24,428 nucleotides of DNA from CAYLSV01 sp964386435 (GCA_964386435.1 CAYLSV010000048.1:1-24428), one strand, 5' to 3'; shown: positions 6,934 through 15,367, numbered from the stretch's first letter. Program-made: numbers and translations. The notes: generated from the letters alone by a model not told the origin.

Positions 6934-9900
6934 TCAGCTGAACTGCTCGATGCCGGTGAGCACGTCGCGGTCGTCGCGGTCGGCGGTGTCGGTGCCGTCG
7001 CCGCCGTGGAGGACGTCGCGGCTGCCGCGGGCGAAGATGTGATCGTTGCCGTCGTGGCCGGCGAACCAGTCGGCGCTGTTGCCGCCGGTCATGGTGTCGT
7101 GGCCCGCCCCGCCCCAAAACTTGCCGCGGCCGGTGAGGGCGGTGAGCGTGTCGTGGCCGTCGTGGCCACGCAGCTCGTTGGTCCCGCCGCCGGCGTGCAA
7201 CTCGTCGTCGCCGGCCGCGCCCCGCAGCACGTCGTCGCCGTCGCCGGCCATCACCGTGTCGTTGCCCGCACCGGCAAAGACGTGGTTCGCGCCGTTGCCG
7301 ACATCGATCGTATCGGCCCCGTCGCCGGCATAGATGCGGTCGTCGCCGGCGCCGGTCACGATGTCGTCGTCGCCGGTCCCGGCGATGACGGTGACGGGTT
7401 GTTGCCCGACCTCGGCGCGGATCGTGTCGCCGCCGCCCATGCCGCTGATGCGGATGCCGCTGAAGCTGGTCGGGTCGAAGTCGCGTTGCTCGTTGCCGCG
7501 GGTCACGCGGACTTGGCCGCGGTGCTCCAAGACGCTGATGTCCTCGGCGAAGGGCCGGCCCAGCACGTACAGCACGTCGTCCACCACCTCGGCGATCGGC
7601 AGGCGGAAAGCGAGGCTCATCGTCGTGTCAACCGTCGCCCGGCCGTCGCTGACGCGGAGCTGGATCGACTGCGCATCGCCCCTGTGCGGCGGCGTGCCGA
7701 CGAGGGTGGCCGTGCCGTCGCCGTGGTCTTCGAGCGTCAGCCAGTCGGGCAGGTTCTGCCCGACCAGGCTCAGCGTGTCGCCGAGGTCGGCGTCGGTGGC
7801 AACGATCTGGGTCTTGTACTTCTGCCCCACCGTCACCACCGGCAGCGCCGTGGTGCCGAACGTCGGCAGGACGTTGGGCGTGACGTACTCGAACGCCCCG
7901 ATATCCGGCACGCCCTGGCGGCTTTGGCCCCGCTGGTCGGTCGCCGAGGCCGAACTATGCGCCGCGTTGATCGCCGGGCTGCCGACGAGCAACGGCACGG
8001 TTTGGGTCGCCCCGCCGTGATCGCCCAGCGTCCCGAGCTTGGCATCAGCCAGCGTCACGCCGACCTGGTTGCCGTCGACGCCGTCGATGAGCAACGCCCC
8101 GCCGGCCGCGTCGGCCATGTTGGTGTTGAAGACGTCGCCGTTTGCGATGTATTGACCGTGCGTGCCGATCAGATTGTGCCCGTCGCCGCCGATGGCCGTG
8201 ATGTTGGAGACGTTGCCGCCCTGGTCTGCCCCGACGACCTCGACGTCGTCGCCGAAGGTGTTGCCGACGACGAGGTTGTTCGTCATCGAGAGGCTGCCCT
8301 GGAAGGGGTCGACGTGGTTGCCCACCTGCACGCCGCCGCCGCGGTTGGCGGTGATGGTGTTGTTGGTCAGCGTGACGTCCGCCGAACCACTGGCCGTGAC
8401 GCCGGCACCGAGGGAGACGGTGTCAACGGCGTTGTTGATGAGCGTCGAGTTGCGCAAATGCAACGTCGACGTTCCCGAGGCATCAATCCCGGCCGACGTG
8501 TTATCGGCCAGCAGGGAATCGACCACCGTGACGACGGCGGTCCCCTGAATCATGATTCCCGCGCTGTCGTTCCCGATTACCGCGACGCCGGTCAGCGTGG
8601 CCGAGCCCGCGATGGAAATTAAGCCTTGATTGGTGCCGGTCAGCGTGAGGCCCGACACCGCAAAATCGCCCGCGAGGTGGAGGAGAAGCCGGGTCGCCAC
8701 GCCGTTGCCGTCGATGGTGAGCTGGTCGGCGCCTGGGCCGAGAACCGTCAGGTCGCTCGAGAACCTGAACGGCTGCTCGACCTCGATCGTGCCGTTGAGG
8801 CCGGTGGCGTCAATCGTGTCGCCGGGGGCGGCGTTGGCGACGGCTTCGCGGAACGTGGTCTCGTTGTCGGTCGCATCCACCGTGTCCAGCAGCGAGTCGA
8901 CCACGAGGGTGCGGGGCGCGAACTCGAACGCGCCGGCGTCGGGCGCGTTGTTGCGCAGCGAGCCGCGTTGGTCGGTCGGGCTGGCCGAGGCGTGGCCGAC
9001 GTCAATGGCGACGCTGCCCGGCTGCAACGGGATGACCGGCAGGCTGCCGCCGTAGAGGCCCAAATCGTGGAACTTCACGTCGGCGGTGGTCGCGCCGAGC
9101 TGGTTGCCGTCGACGCCGTCGGTCATCAGCGGCCCGCCGGCCGCCGCGACGCTGGGGTGGCCGGTCATGTCGTTCACGAAGTGGAGCAGCGTGCCCAGCA
9201 CGTTGTGCCCGGCGCCGCCGATGGCCGCGAGGCTCGACACCTGGCTGCCTTGGTCCCTGGCGACGATCTCGAAGCCGGGGCCGTTGGTGTTGCCGACGAT
9301 CAGGTTGTTCGTCATCGACAGCTCGCCGGTGAACACGTCGTCGCGGTAGCCTAGTTGCACGCCGCCGCCGTCGTTGGCGGTGATCGTGTTGTTGACGAGC
9401 GTGAGGTCGACGTCGCCGCGGGCGGTGATGCCGCCGCCCTTGAAGGTGATGTTGTCGGTCGTGTTGTTGGCAAACGTGCTGTTGGCCACCGTGGCCGAAG
9501 CGCTGCCAAAGAGGGACAACCCGCTCACGCCGTTGCCGATCAGGCTGACGCCGTCGAGCTCCAGCGCGCCGCCGCTTGGGCCGGCGACGACGCCGGCTTC
9601 GTCCGAGCCGGTGATGACCAACTGCCGCAGCGTCGTGTCGCCGCTGCTGATAAACCACCCGCTCGCCCCAGAGTCGCGGAGGGTGAAGCCGCTGGCGGTG
9701 ACGTCGCCGGCCGTCTGCACGATCATCGAGAGGGCCCCGCCGCCGGTGATCGCCAGTTGATCCGCTCCGGGGCCGGTGAGCGTCAGGTCCTTGTCGAGGT
9801 CGATCGTGCTGCCAAGCGTGATCGTCCCGGCGAGGCCGGTGAGGTCAATGGTGTCCCCCGCCGCCGCGTCGGCGACGGCCTCGCGGAAGGTCGTCACGTT

Positions 9901-10026
9901 GTCGTTCGGGTCCACCGTGTCCAGCAGCGAATCGACGGCAATCACCGCCAACAACCGCCGGCCCTCCAGCGGCTCGAGCAGGGTGGGAACGGCGGAGGAG
10001 GGGCACGACTGGTTGGACTTCACCAT
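6934..10026 (-). CDS. Exported beta-helix / RTX calcium-binding protein with LEPL motif (duplicated helix module)
   Basis: A protein of 1030 residues, a longer paralogue of the next gene downstream. LEPLEGRRLLA lies at about residues 17-27. Two consecutive copies of the same module of about 340 residues follow. Copy 1 runs from VDSLLDTVDPNDN (about 32) to DQRGSLRNNAPDAGAFEF (about 358-375). Copy 2 runs from VDSLLDTVDATDN (about 374) to DQRGQSRQGVPDIGAFEY (about 705-722). Each is a CSLREA-like cap plus a beta-helix. An Ig/cadherin-like domain (about 722-808) and GGxGxDxx RTX repeats (about 860-1012) complete it, with an acidic GIEQFS end. Relative to its neighbour it has gained one whole internal module by tandem duplication. 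There is no ordinary hydrophobic signal peptide; the LEPL motif occupies that place. The 70-nt gap to the paralogue and the same orientation suggest co-transcription. Confidence 0.85.
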   Translation of the reverse strand: MVKSNQSCPSSAVPTLLEPLEGRRLLAVIAVDSLLDTVDPNDNVTTFREAVADAAAGDTIDLTGLAGTITLGSTIDLDKDLTLTGPGADQLAITGGGALSMIVQTAGDVTASGFTLRDSGASGWFISSGDTTLRQLVITGSDEAGVVAGPSGGALELDGVSLIGNGVSGLSLFGSASATVANSTFANNTTDNITFKGGGITARGDVDLTLVNNTITANDGGGVQLGYRDDVFTGELSMTNNLIVGNTNGPGFEIVARDQGSQVSSLAAIGGAGHNVLGTLLHFVNDMTGHPSVAAAGGPLMTDGVDGNQLGATTADVKFHDLGLYGGSLPVIPLQPGSVAIDVGHASASPTDQRGSLRNNAPDAGAFEFAPRTLVVDSLLDTVDATDNETTFREAVANAAPGDTIDATGLNGTIEVEQPFRFSSDLTVLGPGADQLTIDGNGVATRLLLHLAGDFAVSGLTLTGTNQGLISIAGSATLTGVAVIGNDSAGIMIQGTAVVTVVDSLLADNTSAGIDASGTSTLHLRNSTLINNAVDTVSLGAGVTASGSADVTLTNNTITANRGGGVQVGNHVDPFQGSLSMTNNLVVGNTFGDDVEVVGADQGGNVSNITAIGGDGHNLIGTHGQYIANGDVFNTNMADAAGGALLIDGVDGNQVGVTLADAKLGTLGDHGGATQTVPLLVGSPAINAAHSSASATDQRGQSRQGVPDIGAFEYVTPNVLPTFGTTALPVVTVGQKYKTQIVATDADLGDTLSLVGQNLPDWLTLEDHGDGTATLVGTPPHRGDAQSIQLRVSDGRATVDTTMSLAFRLPIAEVVDDVLYVLGRPFAEDISVLEHRGQVRVTRGNEQRDFDPTSFSGIRISGMGGGDTIRAEVGQQPVTVIAGTGDDDIVTGAGDDRIYAGDGADTIDVGNGANHVFAGAGNDTVMAGDGDDVLRGAAGDDELHAGGGTNELRGHDGHDTLTALTGRGKFWGGAGHDTMTGGNSADWFAGHDGNDHIFARGSRDVLHGGDGTDTADRDDRDVLTGIEQFS

Positions 10027-10078
10027 GCCCGTCGCATCGGCTACGACACTTTGCAGCTTGACTTTCGGGCGGACGAAA

Positions 10079-11149
10079 TCAGCCGCCCCGGCGCTTGGCG
10101 GTGGCGTCTTCCAGGACGCGGCGCTCGCTTTTGCTCAGCGAGTCCAAGCCGCTCGCGCCGACCTTGGCCAGCACGCGGTCCAGCTCCTCGGCCTCGGCCG
10201 CCTCGATGGCGCGGCGCTTGGCCTCGGCCCGCTCCTCCCGCCGCTGCTGCCGCAGCTCGGCCCGGGTCGGCTTGTCGTCGTAGTCGTCCCGCAAACTCGC
10301 GGCGTAATCCGGCTCTTCCATCTCGGAAAACGCCCACTCCCCCTCGGCCTTCAATTGGCGGCGAAGCTGGAAACTCGTCAAGAACACCGGCGTGATGCCG
10401 ATCAGCGCCACCAGCAAGCTCGCCGAGGCGATGCCGTACATGACCATCAAGACGCCGCCCACCATGCCGAGCGCCGTGGCGAACAGCGTCGCCCGGAACC
10501 ACCCGACGTACCGCCAGCCAATGCCCTGCACGAGCTGCCCGCCGTCGAGCGGGAAGAACGGCAGCAAATTGAACAGCAGCAGGAAGTAGCTGATCGAGTA
10601 GACGTAGTACGCGTAGAACGCCACGTTGCCGATGGAGGCGGCGAACCACGCCGGCCGCTCGGTGTCGTTGCCCCAATCAAAGAAAAAGCTGAACGGCCCC
10701 AGCGGGAAAAACCCGACGCTCAGCAGCAGGATGACCGCACACACCAGGCAGATCACCACGTTCACCAACGGCCCGCCGGCCACGGTGACGGTGTGCCGCC
10801 ACCACCCCTTGCCCGGCATGACCAGCGCCAACCCGCCCAGCGGCGTCAGCTCGATCTCACTCGCCGACCCGCCCGACCACCGCGCCGCAAACGCGTGCCC
10901 GAACTCGTGCAGCAGCACCACGCCGAACAGCACGATCACGAACGTCAGCCGGTCGAGCACCGTCGTCCCGAACGGCGTGCCGAACAGCAGCACCAGCACG
11001 CTGATGACGAGCATCGACGCGTGCGCCACCACCCGGATGCCGAACACCTCGAACAACGGCACCCGCCCGGCGATCAGCCACAGGAACGGGTTGCTGCCGA
11101 AGTTCGAGTTGTTGTCACGCGGCGCGTAGTCGCGGTCTTCCCACGCCAT
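10079..11149 (-). CDS. M50-family (site-2-type) intramembrane metalloprotease
   Basis: Membrane zinc protease of 356 residues. The zinc-binding HExxH is His81-Glu-Phe-Gly-His85 (LLHEFGHAFAARW). The second metal/active-site motif is NLLPFFPLDGG (Asn194 to Gly204), and about six hydrophobic segments surround them. This is the layout of sporulation-factor-IVB/site-2-like proteases without a PDZ or CBS domain. The cytoplasmic C-terminus is a charged Arg/Glu-rich helix followed by ELDRVLAKVGASGLDSLSKSERRVLEDA, a tail also common on rhomboid-like membrane proteins (DUF6576-like, from memory). Its start lies 3 nt after the stop of the Nudix gene, so the two are co-transcribed; the RTX gene begins 52 nt beyond its stop. 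Substrate unknown. Confidence 0.93.
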   Translation of the reverse strand: MAWEDRDYAPRDNNSNFGSNPFLWLIAGRVPLFEVFGIRVVAHASMLVISVLVLLFGTPFGTTVLDRLTFVIVLFGVVLLHEFGHAFAARWSGGSASEIELTPLGGLALVMPGKGWWRHTVTVAGGPLVNVVICLVCAVILLLSVGFFPLGPFSFFFDWGNDTERPAWFAASIGNVAFYAYYVYSISYFLLLFNLLPFFPLDGGQLVQGIGWRYVGWFRATLFATALGMVGGVLMVMYGIASASLLVALIGITPVFLTSFQLRRQLKAEGEWAFSEMEEPDYAASLRDDYDDKPTRAELRQQRREERAEAKRRAIEAAEAEELDRVLAKVGASGLDSLSKSERRVLEDATAKRRGG

Positions 11150-11152
11150 GAT

Positions 11153-11695
11153 TTACTCCTTGCCAACGGCTCGCTGCTGCCGCTCGTATCGTAACAGCGC
11201 CACCATCGTCTTGCCGTCCACAATCTCGCCCCGCTCGATCATTTCAAGACATTCGACCAGCGGCGTCGGGTGGACCGTGATCTCTTCGCCCTCCTCCAGC
11301 GCCTGCTCGCCGGCCTCCAAGCCGGTCGCCACGAAGGCGTGCATCTTCTCCGTCAGGATGCCCGGCGAGGTGTAGAACCAGCCCATCGGCTCCACGCGGT
11401 CGGCCAGGTAGCCCGTCTCCTCCTGCAGCTCGCGGCCGGCGCAGTTCCGCGGATCTTCGCCGGGCTCCAGCGTGCCGGCGGGCAGCTCCCACAGCGCCTT
11501 CCCTGCCGGGTAGCGGTGGACCTTGATGAGCAGCACCTCGCCGTTGTCGGTCAAACCGAGGACGATGACCGCGCCGTGGTGTTTGACGACTTCACGCTCG
11601 TGCTTCTTGCCGTCGTCGTCGATGAGCGTGTGGAGCTCCAGGTCGACCTTCTTGCCGCTGAACACCGTCCGCTTGTCGCGCAGCGTGTAGCCCAT
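11153..11695 (-). CDS. Nudix hydrolase, ADP-ribose pyrophosphatase-like
   Basis: A 180-residue Nudix enzyme. The Nudix box G-x5-E-x7-R-E-U-x-E-E-x-G-U is intact from Gly74: GTLEPGEDPRNCAGRELQEE followed by TGY, with Arg88, Glu89, Glu92 and Glu93 as Mg-binding residues. The opening KRTVFSGKKVDLELHTL and the segment WELPAGTLEPGE are typical of the ADP-sugar (ADP-ribose) pyrophosphatase branch, which hydrolyses ADP-ribose to AMP and ribose-5-phosphate. Exact substrate is inference. First gene of the Nudix-M50 pair (3-nt gap). Its ATG lies only 20 bp from the ATG of the divergent HAD gene, so its promoter must lie largely within that gene or its transcript must be nearly leaderless. Confidence 0.93.
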   Translation of the reverse strand: MGYTLRDKRTVFSGKKVDLELHTLIDDDGKKHEREVVKHHGAVIVLGLTDNGEVLLIKVHRYPAGKALWELPAGTLEPGEDPRNCAGRELQEETGYLADRVEPMGWFYTSPGILTEKMHAFVATGLEAGEQALEEGEEITVHPTPLVECLEMIERGEIVDGKTMVALLRYERQQRAVGKE

Positions 11696-11715
11696 GCCCG
11701 TAGTCTACGGCCGTC

Positions 11716-12561
11716 ATGGAGTACCGCATGCTCGCGCTCGACCTCGACGGCACCACGCTCGCCCCCGACGGCCGCACCGTCCCGCCGCGGACCCGCCGCG
11801 CCCTGGACGCCGCCCGATCGGCGGGGTGGCTGGTCACCTTCGCCACCGGCCGCAGCTACACCGAGAGCCGCCGCGTGATGGACGCCGCCGGCCACGAGGG
11901 GCCGGGCGTGTTCGCCAACGGGGCGCTCGTCAGCCACCACCCGACCGGCGAGACGATTATCCGCGGCCACATGCCGCCGACCATCGCCGCCGCGGTCTGC
12001 CGCCACGTTCTCGTCCACAACATCCCGCCGGCCGCGCTGCAAGACCCGACCAGCACCGGCGGCGACTACCTCGTGCCGAGCACGCCGACGATGGACCCGG
12101 CCCGCACCGCGTGGTGGGCGAGCATGGGCGCCGTCGTCGCCGACACGCCGGATTTGACCGACCCGGCCGTCCACGAACACACCCTGCGCATCAACGCCCT
12201 GGGCCAGCACGCCCAGATGGCCGCCTTCGTCGCCAACCTCCGGCAGGAACTCGGCGATCAAATCTACCTCCACCAGATCACCGTCCGCGACCTCGGCACC
12301 ACGCTCGTCGAAATCTTCGCCAACGGCGTCAGCAAATGGGGCGGCATCCAGCACATCGCCGACCAAGCCGACATCCGAGGCGAGCAGATCGTCGCCGTCG
12401 GCGACGACCACAACGACCGCCACATGATCGAACACGCCGGCCTCGGCGTCGCGATGGGCGACGCGCCGCCGGAGATCAAACAACTTGCCAAACGAACCAT
12501 CGGCACGAACGAGGAAGAGGCGCTGGCGGGGTTGATCGAGGAGTTGGTGAGTGGACCTTAG
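11716..12561 (+). CDS. HAD-superfamily hydrolase, Cof/YidA-type sugar-phosphate phosphatase
   Basis: A cytoplasmic phosphatase of 281 residues. Motif I is LALDLDGTTL, with Asp9 as nucleophile and Asp11 as acid/base. Motif II is the Thr in TFATGRSY. Motif III is a Lys in NGVSKWGGIQHI, and motif IV is VAVGDDHNDRHMIEHAG. The C2-type cap between motifs II and III has the length usual for Cof/YidA-like enzymes. Family members remove phosphate from sugar phosphates, nucleotides or cofactors such as FMN or PLP; the substrate cannot be told here. The ATG at 11716 gives the expected N-terminus. The gene runs divergently from the Nudix gene with 20 bp between start codons, and a palindromic repeat follows its stop immediately. 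Confidence 0.92.
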   Translation: MEYRMLALDLDGTTLAPDGRTVPPRTRRALDAARSAGWLVTFATGRSYTESRRVMDAAGHEGPGVFANGALVSHHPTGETIIRGHMPPTIAAAVCRHVLVHNIPPAALQDPTSTGGDYLVPSTPTMDPARTAWWASMGAVVADTPDLTDPAVHEHTLRINALGQHAQMAAFVANLRQELGDQIYLHQITVRDLGTTLVEIFANGVSKWGGIQHIADQADIRGEQIVAVGDDHNDRHMIEHAGLGVAMGDAPPEIKQLAKRTIGTNEEEALAGLIEELVSGP

Positions 12562-12694
12562 TTCTTTGTCACTTGTTCTTGGTCACGCGCCCGTCACCCA
12601 ATTGCCTTCGTCGGCGAAATTCACAACATGGCCGCAACCCGTTGTCCGTCCACAGCTAACAACCAAGGACAAAGGACAAACAACAAAGGACACC
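12561..12694. repeat. GGACAAAGAAC-type palindromic repeat, copy 2
   Basis: The left part (12561-12587) reads GTTCTTTGTCACTTGTTC and the right part (12658-12694) contains CCAAGGACAAAGGACAAA, complementary in a looser way than copies 1 and 3, with about 70 nt between. Unlike the other copies it lies between two genes pointing the same way. Its right edge, AAAGGACACCCC, contains the AGGA that appears to serve as ribosome-binding site for the DUF58 gene (TTG at 12697). Confidence 0.65.
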
Positions 12695-12696
12695 CC

Positions 12697-13617
12697 TTGA
12701 CCGCCTCCGCCCAACCCGCCCCCCGCGCCAGCAAGCTGCCGCCGTTGCGGCTCGACCCCGGCTTCATGGCCAAGCTCGACCGGCTCGACGTCGTCAGCCG
12801 CAAGATCCTCCAAGGCAAGATGAAGGGCGAACGCCGCAGCAAACGCCGCGGCCAATCCGTCGAATTCGCCGATTACCGCAACTATGTCGTCGGCGACGAC
12901 CTCCGCTTCATCGACTGGAACATCTACGCCCGCCTCGACAAACTGTTCCTCAAGCTGTTCCTGGAAGAAGAGGACATGGCCTTGTACATTTTAGTCGACA
13001 CCAGCGGCAGCACCGACTACGGCGAACCGAACAAGGCGTTCTACAATAAACAACTCGCCGCCGCCCTGGCGTATGTCGGCCTCGTGAACTACAATCGCGT
13101 GACTATTGGTGCCCTCGCCGACGGCCTCGTCGCCGACAGCGGCCACTTGCGGGGGCGGCGGAAGGTGCGGCAGGCGATCGACTTCCTCGACAAGCTGCCC
13201 GTGGGCGGTTCCAGCGACTTCGACGCCGGCTGCCGGCGGTTCGCGCTCAAGAACCGGGCCAAGGGCATTTGCGTCGTGGTCAGCGACTTCTTCGACAAAA
13301 GCGGCTTCGAGAACGGCCTCCGCTACCTCGCCGGCGGCCGGTACGATTTGTTCGCCGTCCAGGTGCTCAGCCCGCAGGAGATCAACCCCGACCTCAAGGG
13401 CGACCTCAAACTCGTCGACCTCGAAGACGCCGACACCGCCGAGGTGAGCGTCACCGGCCCCTTGATCAAAAAGTACAAGCAGAACCTCAACGCCTACTGC
13501 CTGCAACTCAAGAACTACATCAGCCGCCGCGGCGGGACTTACATGTTCGCCGGCACCGATGTGCCGTTCGAGACGGTGGTGCTCAACTACCTCCGCCAAC
13601 GCGGCTTACTCGGGTGA
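12697..13617 (+). CDS. DUF58 domain protein (von Willebrand A-like)
   Basis: A 306-residue protein. The family signature is clear: RRGQSVEFADYRNYVVGDDLRFIDWNIYARLDKLFLK, then a vWA-like strand and metal site LYILVDTSGST (DxSxS of a MIDAS). Homologues work with MoxR-type AAA ATPases in metalloprotein maturation or envelope-stress functions. No moxR or membrane-anchored vWA gene is adjacent, so the partner must be elsewhere. I chose the TTG at 12697 because AGGA lies 6 nt upstream; an in-frame ATG upstream (12628) would translate through the repeat, and the next internal ATG (12766) would cut into the conserved region. The gene ends before a pair of dispersed repeats. Confidence 0.88.
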   Translation: MTASAQPAPRASKLPPLRLDPGFMAKLDRLDVVSRKILQGKMKGERRSKRRGQSVEFADYRNYVVGDDLRFIDWNIYARLDKLFLKLFLEEEDMALYILVDTSGSTDYGEPNKAFYNKQLAAALAYVGLVNYNRVTIGALADGLVADSGHLRGRRKVRQAIDFLDKLPVGGSSDFDAGCRRFALKNRAKGICVVVSDFFDKSGFENGLRYLAGGRYDLFAVQVLSPQEINPDLKGDLKLVDLEDADTAEVSVTGPLIKKYKQNLNAYCLQLKNYISRRGGTYMFAGTDVPFETVVLNYLRQRGLLG

Positions 13618-13635
13618 ACTCGAATGTTATGCAAC

Positions 13636-13745
13636 ATCGCTGAAACCCCCACCGCCGCGTAGCGGCGGGGCTACACACGCTTCTCAACTCACTTAGGCAA
13701 CGGGCGTAGCCCCGCCGCTACGTGGCGGTGGGGGTGCCAGCGACG
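13636..13745. repeat. Inverted pair of GCTGAAACCCCC/GGGGCTAC hairpin repeats (locus A)
   Basis: Two copies of one dispersed element face each other. The plus copy at 13636-13679 runs ATCGCTGAAACCCCCACC, hairpin CCGCCGCGTAGCGGCGG, GGGGCTACACACG. The minus copy at 13701-13745 has the hairpin CCGCCGCTACGTGGCGG and ends GGGGGTGCCAGCGACG. They fill the gap between DUF58 and moeA, which converge here, so the hairpins could also end both transcripts. Confidence 0.85.
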
Positions 13746-13763
13746 TTGCCGACTATCAAAGTC

Positions 13764-14951
13764 TCACCGCGGCAACACCACGACCGACACGAGCGCCCCC
13801 GCCTCCCGTGGCAAATCGTCGGCCGGGCGGACCAGCAGCCCGTCAGCGTCGGCGAGGGTGAAGACGTCGGCGCTGCCCACCCACCGCAGCGGCACCACGC
13901 CGCCGGGCGTCAGGCGGCACGGTTGGTAAAACAGCCGCGGCCCGTTCGCCTTCGTCAGCGGTTCGGCCAGCGGCATTGCCACCTCCGGCGCGGCCGACTC
14001 GGGCGACGCCCCGGCCAGCCGCATGAGCAGTCGCCCGGTCAGCACCAGCGTGCAGACGAACCCGCTCACCGGGTTGCCCGGCAAGCCGACAACGAACTGA
14101 CCGCCCCGCTTGGCCAGCAGAAACGGCTTGCCCGGCCGCATCCGCAGCTTCGTGATGATCGGCTCGAAACCGAGTTTTTCCAGCACATTCGGCACGTGGT
14201 CCCGCCCGCCCATGCTCACCCCGCCGGCAATGAAGATCACGTTGGCCGTGACCGCCTCGATCGTCGACCGCAGCGCCGCCGGATCGTCCGGCACCCGCGG
14301 ATGCCGCCCCACCACCTCGCACCCCAGCGGCCCGGCCAGCAAATCGGCGAGCATGTCGAACGACGTGTCCCGAATTTGCGGCCCGCTCGGCTCAACGTCC
14401 GGCGGCACGAGTTCGTCGCCCGTGGTCAGAAGCGCCACCGTGGGCCGGGCGTAGGTCGGCAAGTCGTTGCCGAGGTGGGCCAGCGCCGCCCGCCGGGCCG
14501 GGGTGAGCCGCGTGCCCTGCCGCAGCACGACGTCGCCCGCCCGCCGATCGCTGCCGCGTTTGGCCACGGCGTGCCCGACCGGCACCGGGCGGTCCACGCT
14601 CACCCGATCGCCAACCACGGCGCACCATTCGATCGGCACCACCGCGTCGGCCCCGCCGGGCAACGGCGCCCCGGTCATCGCCGCCACGGCCCGCCCCGCT
14701 CGCACCGTGCCGCCGTCGTGTCCCGCCGCCGCTTCGCCGGTGATGGTGAGCGCACCGGGCAAGTCGCTCGCCCGCACGGCGAAGCCGTCCATCAGGCACT
14801 TGTCCCAAGGCGGCGCGTCAACCGGGCAAGCCGCATCAACCGCCAGCACCTCGCCCGCCCCCAGCCTCGGCGGCCCGATCGCCACCGCGTCCACCCGCCG
14901 CTTCGCCTCGGCGACATCGATCAACCCCGCCACCGGCACGGCGTCCTGCAT
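13764..14951 (-). CDS. moeA: Molybdopterin molybdotransferase MoeA
   Basis: Cytoplasmic enzyme of 395 residues that inserts molybdate into adenylylated molybdopterin, the last step of basic molybdenum cofactor synthesis. Conserved family segments appear in order: WDKCLMDGFAVRASDL near residue 50; TGAPLPGGADAVVPIE near 95; the substrate-binding TTGDELV; GGVSMGGRDHVPNVL; the loop MRPGKP; and GLPGNPVSGFV. Domain IV is complete (VFTLADADGLLVRP). The ATG at 14951 gives a normal N-terminus. No other molybdenum-cofactor gene is adjacent. It is bracketed by dispersed repeat pairs on both sides (loci A and B), which may explain its isolation. A molybdoenzyme is implied elsewhere in the genome. Confidence 0.95.
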   Translation of the reverse strand: MQDAVPVAGLIDVAEAKRRVDAVAIGPPRLGAGEVLAVDAACPVDAPPWDKCLMDGFAVRASDLPGALTITGEAAAGHDGGTVRAGRAVAAMTGAPLPGGADAVVPIEWCAVVGDRVSVDRPVPVGHAVAKRGSDRRAGDVVLRQGTRLTPARRAALAHLGNDLPTYARPTVALLTTGDELVPPDVEPSGPQIRDTSFDMLADLLAGPLGCEVVGRHPRVPDDPAALRSTIEAVTANVIFIAGGVSMGGRDHVPNVLEKLGFEPIITKLRMRPGKPFLLAKRGGQFVVGLPGNPVSGFVCTLVLTGRLLMRLAGASPESAAPEVAMPLAEPLTKANGPRLFYQPCRLTPGGVVPLRWVGSADVFTLADADGLLVRPADDLPREAGALVSVVVLPR

Positions 14952-15074
14952 GATTCATTGTTGGACGCGCAACCCGCCAGAACCTGGCAACGTGGATCGC
15001 CGGCGAAGCCGTGTCGTCACCGCAGCGGTGGGGAATCCTGGGTGGTTCGCGTTGCCAAACCGTCGCTTCGGAGA

Positions 15075-15224
15075 ACGTCGCTGAAACCCCCACCGCTGCG
15101 TGGGCAGCGGGGCTACGCACGGGAGTGATGCCTCGTCAAACGTGCGATGTGCGGAGGCCCGGCGAACTGGACCGCGTGCGTAGCCCCGCCGTTACCACGG
15201 CGGTGGGGGTTTCAGCGACGCACG
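15075..15224. repeat. Inverted pair of GCTGAAACCCCC/GGGGCTAC hairpin repeats (locus B)
   Basis: The plus copy (15075-15121) and minus copy (15175-15224) share GTCGCTGAAACCCCCACCGC at one edge and GGGGCTACGCACG at the other. The hairpins are CCGCTGCGTGGGCAGCGG and CCGCCGTTACCACGGCGG. The rest of the gene-free stretch 14952-15367 holds no convincing gene. It contains further GC-rich fragments (around 15015-15070, beginning ACCGCAGCGGTGGGG) that look like decayed pieces of similar repeats. Confidence 0.85.
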
Positions 15225-15367
15225 CGAGGGCGACGGTAGAGCCGCGGTGCTGCGCCTGCGGTGCGAGCGGGTGTCGGTGCGGTCGTCTTCAGATTCACCC
15301 GCCGGGTACGCGTTGCTGTGGCGAAGCGTCGCGGAACCTGCGGCTTGTTTGCGGCGAATGATTCGAT

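Noticed and set aside
4625..7117. Minus-strand 830-residue frame overlapping the smaller RTX gene
   Set aside because: Arg/His/Pro-rich frame-shifted shadow of the RTX coding sequence.
5566..8622. Long plus-strand open frames opposite the RTX genes
   Set aside because: They are low-complexity Val/Ala/Arg/Gly/Asp translations of the antisense of GGxGxD repeats and GC-rich codons, with no domain.
4663..10026. RTX pair as pore-forming toxins (hemolysins)
   Set aside because: Only the calcium-binding repeats are shared with RTX toxins; the N-terminal parts are beta-helix and Ig-like, with no hydrophobic pore-forming domain or acyltransferase gene nearby.
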